A DNA stretch of 64,000 nt from Plantactinospora alkalitolerans (GTDB lineage Bacteria > Actinomycetota > Actinomycetes > Mycobacteriales > Micromonosporaceae): positions 62,001 through 126,000 of the forward strand of contig NZ_JADPUN010000260.1 of NCBI RefSeq assembly GCF_015690345.1, read 5' to 3'. Made by a program: the position numbers and the translations under genes. Below are positions 60,654 to 64,000 of this stretch, piece by piece (position 1 is the stretch's first letter; each line of letters opens with the position of its first letter). The notes below the pieces were generated by a model. That model made no database searches and had not been told where the DNA came from. It saw only the letters and a program-made list of their open reading frames with translations.

Positions 60654-61432
60654 TCACTCGACATCGATGACGATTTCGGTCCAGTTGCGTCGGTCCGCCT
60701 GGCCGGTGCCGAGGTAGAGCCGGTGCGGGCTGGTCAGCGTCGTCAGGGCCAGGCCGCCGTCGGCGAGCAGATCCACCCGGTCCAGCCCGGCTGGCAGTCG
60801 CGACTCGGCATGCCAACTGCCGTCCGTACCGACGTAGCCGAGGCCGCGCTTGGCACCTGCTGCCCGACCGAACCGAGTCCGTCCACACCGATCGGTCCAC
60901 CCGGGCCGAACTTCTTCGTCGACGGTGTGAACGTCCGGCCGGCATCGACCGACTCGTAGTACCGTCTGCGAACATTCAGCAGTAGTTCGCGGGGACCGAG
61001 GGTGGTCATCAGCCAGTCGTCGCCGTCGACGTCCGGCAGAGTGCCCATCGACCAGCTCCGTCCGGCATCCGCCGTCGCCGCCAGGGCACCCCGGCAATGC
61101 CGATCGGGTCGCCGCAGGCTCACGGTCACGTAGCGGAACGGGCAATCGGACAGCAGCGCGTAGCCGTGGTCGGTGTCGTGGAAGAGGAGCCGGTACGGGC
61201 GCAGCCCCGGCCCGACCCGGAGTACTGTCGCCCGGCGCTGCACGGTGGCCCCTACGGGTTCCGGCGAGCCCGACCCGACCGCCCATACGCCGGACGGGGG
61301 ACTGGCCAAGGGCGTGGCCGACGGCCGTACGGTGTGGGCGACCGACGGTGCGTCGTCCCGGTACTGGTCACACCCGGCCGTGGCAATCAGCACCGTGGCC
61401 AGCAGTACGCCAAGGTCACGCCGTCTCGCCAA
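60654..61432 (-). pseudogene. Frameshifted lipoprotein with beta-propeller-like repeats
   Basis: TTG 61432 with GGGGGAGCGGAG upstream starts a lipoprotein signal peptide (LLATVLIATAGC lipobox). About 190 residues resembling WD40/sialidase-type blades follow (GRSWSMGTLPDVDG, DAGRTFTPSTKKFG, VDGLGSVG). Around 60851-60875 the reading moves to another frame, which continues convincingly with KRGLGYVGTDGSWHAESRLP and ends GTGQADRRNWTEIVIDVE. Both parts have protein character, so a single-base indel (mutation or sequencing error) splits the gene. Intact, it would be a surface lipoprotein of about 258 residues. Confidence 0.65.
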
Positions 61433-61623
61433 CTCCGCTCCCCCCGGGGGATACGGCCGGTGCGGCCGGCCCGGCACGCTCCCTGTCGCACCGGGAATCG
61501 ATTCTGGACGACCGGTCATAGCGGCTCGTCGATGCGCTGCCTGCTCCAGGTCGCCGCCCCCGGGCGGCGGAGGCTGTTGATGACCATCCGGATCCGGCTC
61601 TCGGACCGGGCCGGGTGTGACCC

Positions 61624-61660
61624 GGTGCCGGATGCGGGCGTGGCGCCCGCATCCGGCACC
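61624..61660 (-). terminator. 17-bp perfect hairpin terminator
   Basis: 61624-61640 is the exact complement of 61644-61660, with only TGG between, directly after the stop of the gene at 61667. It is the strongest hairpin in the window. Confidence 0.85.
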
Positions 61661-61666
61661 TGCCGC

Positions 61667-64000
61667 TCAGAGTTGGCGCACCCTGATGTTGCGGAACTCG
61701 ATCAGGTCGTTGGTGCCGTGGTTCTGCAACCCGACGAAGCCGCTGAGGAACTGCCGCAGGTCGGTCGGCGGGTCGCCCTGGCGGGACGACTGCTTGCCGG
61801 GCGTGTTGTCGAACTCGCTGATCACCACACCGTTACGGATCATCGTGTAGTGCTGGCCGACCACGCGGACCTCGTAGTCGTTCCACTGGTTCTTCGGGGT
61901 CGCCCCGGCCCTGTCCAGGGTGTTCGGCGCGAAGTTGTAGACCGAGCCGGTCTTCTGCGGCTCCCCGGTCTCCCCGTCGTAGATCTGGATCTCGTGACCG
62001 CAGTAGATCGCGACCCAGGCCTGTGAGGTGCGGGCCGATCCCACCGTGCCGCAGCTGCCCGGAGGACGCTGGTCCAGCGGCGTCCTCGGGTCCGGGAACC
62101 GGACGAGGAGCCCGCTGTTGGCCCGGACGTTCTCCGGAGAGACGTCGCGGAACTGCACCTTGATCGAGTAGTCGGCGAGCTGCTGGTCCGCGTACCACAG
62201 CATGCCGAGGCCGCCGGAGCTGCGGATCGAGCCATCCGGACGCAGTGTGAACGACCCGCTCGGTGCCTGGCGCCAGCCGGCCAGCGACTTCGCCGAACCG
62301 TCGAAGATCGGCTGGTAGCCGCTGGTGGCACCGATCGGGGACTGGGTTCCGGCCCTGCGCAGCGCCCTGGACTCGCGGTTGTCGATGACGTGGGCCGCGG
62401 TCAGTTCGGCGAGCACGCCGTCGAGGTGGGTGACGAACGACGCCCGGTTCGGCCAGGTGGTCTCGTCGTCGATCAGGTCGTTGATCGTGCAGCCGCCGCC
62501 GGCCTGCCGGTTGGCCACCCCGGTGTCGCTGTCCAGCATCCAGACCGTCGGTCGAGCGTCGGCGGCACCGCAGCCCGCGTTCACGTCGACCTTTCCGGTG
62601 ACCACCTCACCGTCGGCGTAGGTCACCTTCAACGTCGCCGAGAAGGTGCCGTAGCGCTTGTAGGTGTGCGTCGGATGAGCCGCCGTCGACACCTTGCCGC
62701 CGTCGCCGAAGTCCCATTCCCAGGCCACACCGCCGACCCTCGCCGCCGAGAACCTGATGGTCCGGGGTTGGCCCGGCGCGACCGACTGCGCAGTGGCCAG
62801 GCTCGGGTTTGGGGTGGCCTGGCCGCCCTGGTAGGTGATGCGGACCAGCTTCTGGTTCGCGTGCAGGCTGAAGAACCCCCTGCCGTAGTCGAGCATGTAG
62901 AGCGCGCCGTCCGGCCCGAACTTCGCGTCCATCCAGGAGTCGAGCTGGTTCGCGCCGGTGCCGCCGGAGATGATGCTGCGCAGGTCCTCGGCGAACGCCG
63001 GTGCCCCGGCCTCCCTGACCGTGCCCGGGTCGACGGTGACGGCGATCCGGTTGTTGGCGTTGGACTGGTCACCGATGAACCACTTGTCGTCCCAGTACGC
63101 CGGCCAGGCGACGCCGCTGGTCACGTCGACCTTTTCGCGCTGGTACGTCGGGCCGTCCATGATGGCCTGGCCGCCGCCGCTCAGGTACGGCTGGGTGAAG
63201 GTCGCGTCCTCGGCCTTGTACGTCGGCAGGCCGCTGCCGTCGGTGCGCTTCGGGAAGACCGGGCCACCGCCCTGCGGCGAGTACCAGATCATGTTGTCCC
63301 GCACCGGCGGGAGGTTGACCAGACCGGTGTTGCGGGGCGACTCGTTCTTCGGGTTGTCGCAGTCGTACCAGCCGGTCAGCACGGTGGCATCGGTGCTGCT
63401 GCGGTCCCGGTACGGCTGCCGGTTGCCCATGCAGTACGGCCAGCCGTGGTTGCCCGCCGAGGTGATCACCGTCGCGGTCTCGTACTTCGCCGGGCCGAGG
63501 GTCGGGTCCGGTGCTCCGGCGTCCGGGCCGACCCAGGCGGCGGTGAGCCAGTCGTTGACCGGGTCCCAGGCGATCCGGGCGATGTTCCGCACGCCCATCA
63601 CGTAGATCTCCGCGCGGGTCTTGCCGCCGCCCTGCTCCTGACCGGTGAAGAGGTTGTCCTCGGGAATCGTGTAGGTCCCGTCCGGTTCGGGGTGGATCCG
63701 GAGGATCTTTCCGTTCAGGTCGTTGGTGTTGCCGGCGGTACGACGGGCGTCCTGGAACGAGGTGCCCGCGTACTCCTGGGTCCAGTTGTTACCGGAGTAG
63801 CCGCTCGACCCGCCGGAGGAGTTGCTGTCGCCGCTACCGATGTAGAGGTTGCCGGACTCGTCGAACGTCATCCCGCCGCCGGCGTGGCAGCAGCTGTGGA
63901 TCTGGGTGTCCCAGTGCAGCAGGTCCTTGCGGGTGCCCTGGTCGATCGACTGCTGCGCGTGGTCGTAGGTGAACCGGGAGACCGTACGCTGACCGATCCG
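61667..64000 (-). CDS. Secreted PQQ sugar dehydrogenase-like / PKD / DUF1080 protein, N-terminus beyond the window
   Basis: The frame enters at the right edge, so the N-terminus is missing; 777 residues are visible. Visible domains: PQQ-type beta-propeller (IHSCCHAGGGMTFDESGNLY; GWPYCMGNRQPYRD; KFGPDGALYMLDYGRG), a PKD domain (VAWEWDFGDGGKVSTAAHPT), a helical linker and a C-terminal DUF1080/3-keto-disaccharide hydrolase-like concanavalin fold (FDGSAKSLAGWRQAPSG; YEVRVVGQHYTMIRNG; GFVGLQNHG). The combination of propeller, PKD and DUF1080 is typical of secreted sugar-oxidising proteins of actinobacteria and planctomycetes. It is a distant relative of the giant protein upstream. A 17-bp terminator follows. 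Confidence 0.88.
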   Translation of the reverse strand, partial: RIGQRTVSRFTYDHAQQSIDQGTRKDLLHWDTQIHSCCHAGGGMTFDESGNLYIGSGDSNSSGGSSGYSGNNWTQEYAGTSFQDARRTAGNTNDLNGKILRIHPEPDGTYTIPEDNLFTGQEQGGGKTRAEIYVMGVRNIARIAWDPVNDWLTAAWVGPDAGAPDPTLGPAKYETATVITSAGNHGWPYCMGNRQPYRDRSSTDATVLTGWYDCDNPKNESPRNTGLVNLPPVRDNMIWYSPQGGGPVFPKRTDGSGLPTYKAEDATFTQPYLSGGGQAIMDGPTYQREKVDVTSGVAWPAYWDDKWFIGDQSNANNRIAVTVDPGTVREAGAPAFAEDLRSIISGGTGANQLDSWMDAKFGPDGALYMLDYGRGFFSLHANQKLVRITYQGGQATPNPSLATAQSVAPGQPRTIRFSAARVGGVAWEWDFGDGGKVSTAAHPTHTYKRYGTFSATLKVTYADGEVVTGKVDVNAGCGAADARPTVWMLDSDTGVANRQAGGGCTINDLIDDETTWPNRASFVTHLDGVLAELTAAHVIDNRESRALRRAGTQSPIGATSGYQPIFDGSAKSLAGWRQAPSGSFTLRPDGSIRSSGGLGMLWYADQQLADYSIKVQFRDVSPENVRANSGLLVRFPDPRTPLDQRPPGSCGTVGSARTSQAWVAIYCGHEIQIYDGETGEPQKTGSVYNFAPNTLDRAGATPKNQWNDYEVRVVGQHYTMIRNGVVISEFDNTPGKQSSRQGDPPTDLRQFLSGFVGLQNHGTNDLIEFRNIRVRQL

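Overview
The window is very GC-rich DNA with dense gene packing, many GTG/TTG starts, 4-nt ATGA/GTGA overlaps and a heavy load of secreted carbohydrate-active proteins, two-component systems, SARP/NB-ARC regulators and an LPXTG wall protein. This points to a filamentous actinomycete; the style fits Micromonosporaceae, but no rRNA or tRNA is present to prove it.

Layout. 1-5.3 kb: a truncated secreted alpha/beta hydrolase, 6-phosphogluconate dehydrogenase and a secreted GH27 alpha-galactosidase, with LacI/CebR-type operators in front of both secreted genes. 4.9-8.4 kb: an XRE regulator divergent from an ImmA-like metallopeptidase / membrane protein / NUDIX / GNAT operon, separated by a 320-bp spacer with three strong hairpins, two of them with complementary loops. 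8.4-16.3 kb: an orphan protein, a MacB-type ABC exporter with a divergent NarL-type two-component system, a TetR regulator with two operator copies and a variant-repeat protein. 16.3-20.8 kb: a decayed GH95 gene, an LPXTG protein and an OmpR-type two-component system. 20.8-30.6 kb: a probable biosynthetic cluster (MIO-type aromatic amino acid ammonia-lyase, two paralogous flavoproteins, FMN hydroxy-acid oxidase, P450, AMP-ligase, antiporter). 30.7-36.4 kb: GH30 glycanase, a saccharopine-dehydrogenase-like oxidoreductase and two secreted proteins with GDWDGNG-type repeats. 36.6-45.5 kb: an XRE/NB-ARC/TPR regulator divergent from an operon for a six-cysteine peptide, membrane thioredoxin, ABC exporter, S26 signal peptidase and SARP regulator, followed by a broken copy of one of the repeat proteins. 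45.7-54.3 kb: a SWIM-protein pair, a 41-aa membrane peptide, an AA10 LPMO, a MocR regulator divergent from an AhpD-like protein, and a PEP-mutase-like protein. 54.7-64 kb: a giant ThuA/PQQ-dehydrogenase multidomain protein, a frameshifted lipoprotein and a second PQQ-dehydrogenase/DUF1080 protein cut by the window edge.

Best candidates for something new: (1) the disulfide-rich peptide operon at 39.3-44.8 kb, which holds precursor, oxidoreductase, exporter, leader peptidase and its own regulator in one transcription unit; (2) the tyrosine-lyase-type cluster at 20.8-30.6 kb; (3) the structured intergenic element at 5407-5587. Functions are read from motifs by eye; no database search was possible.
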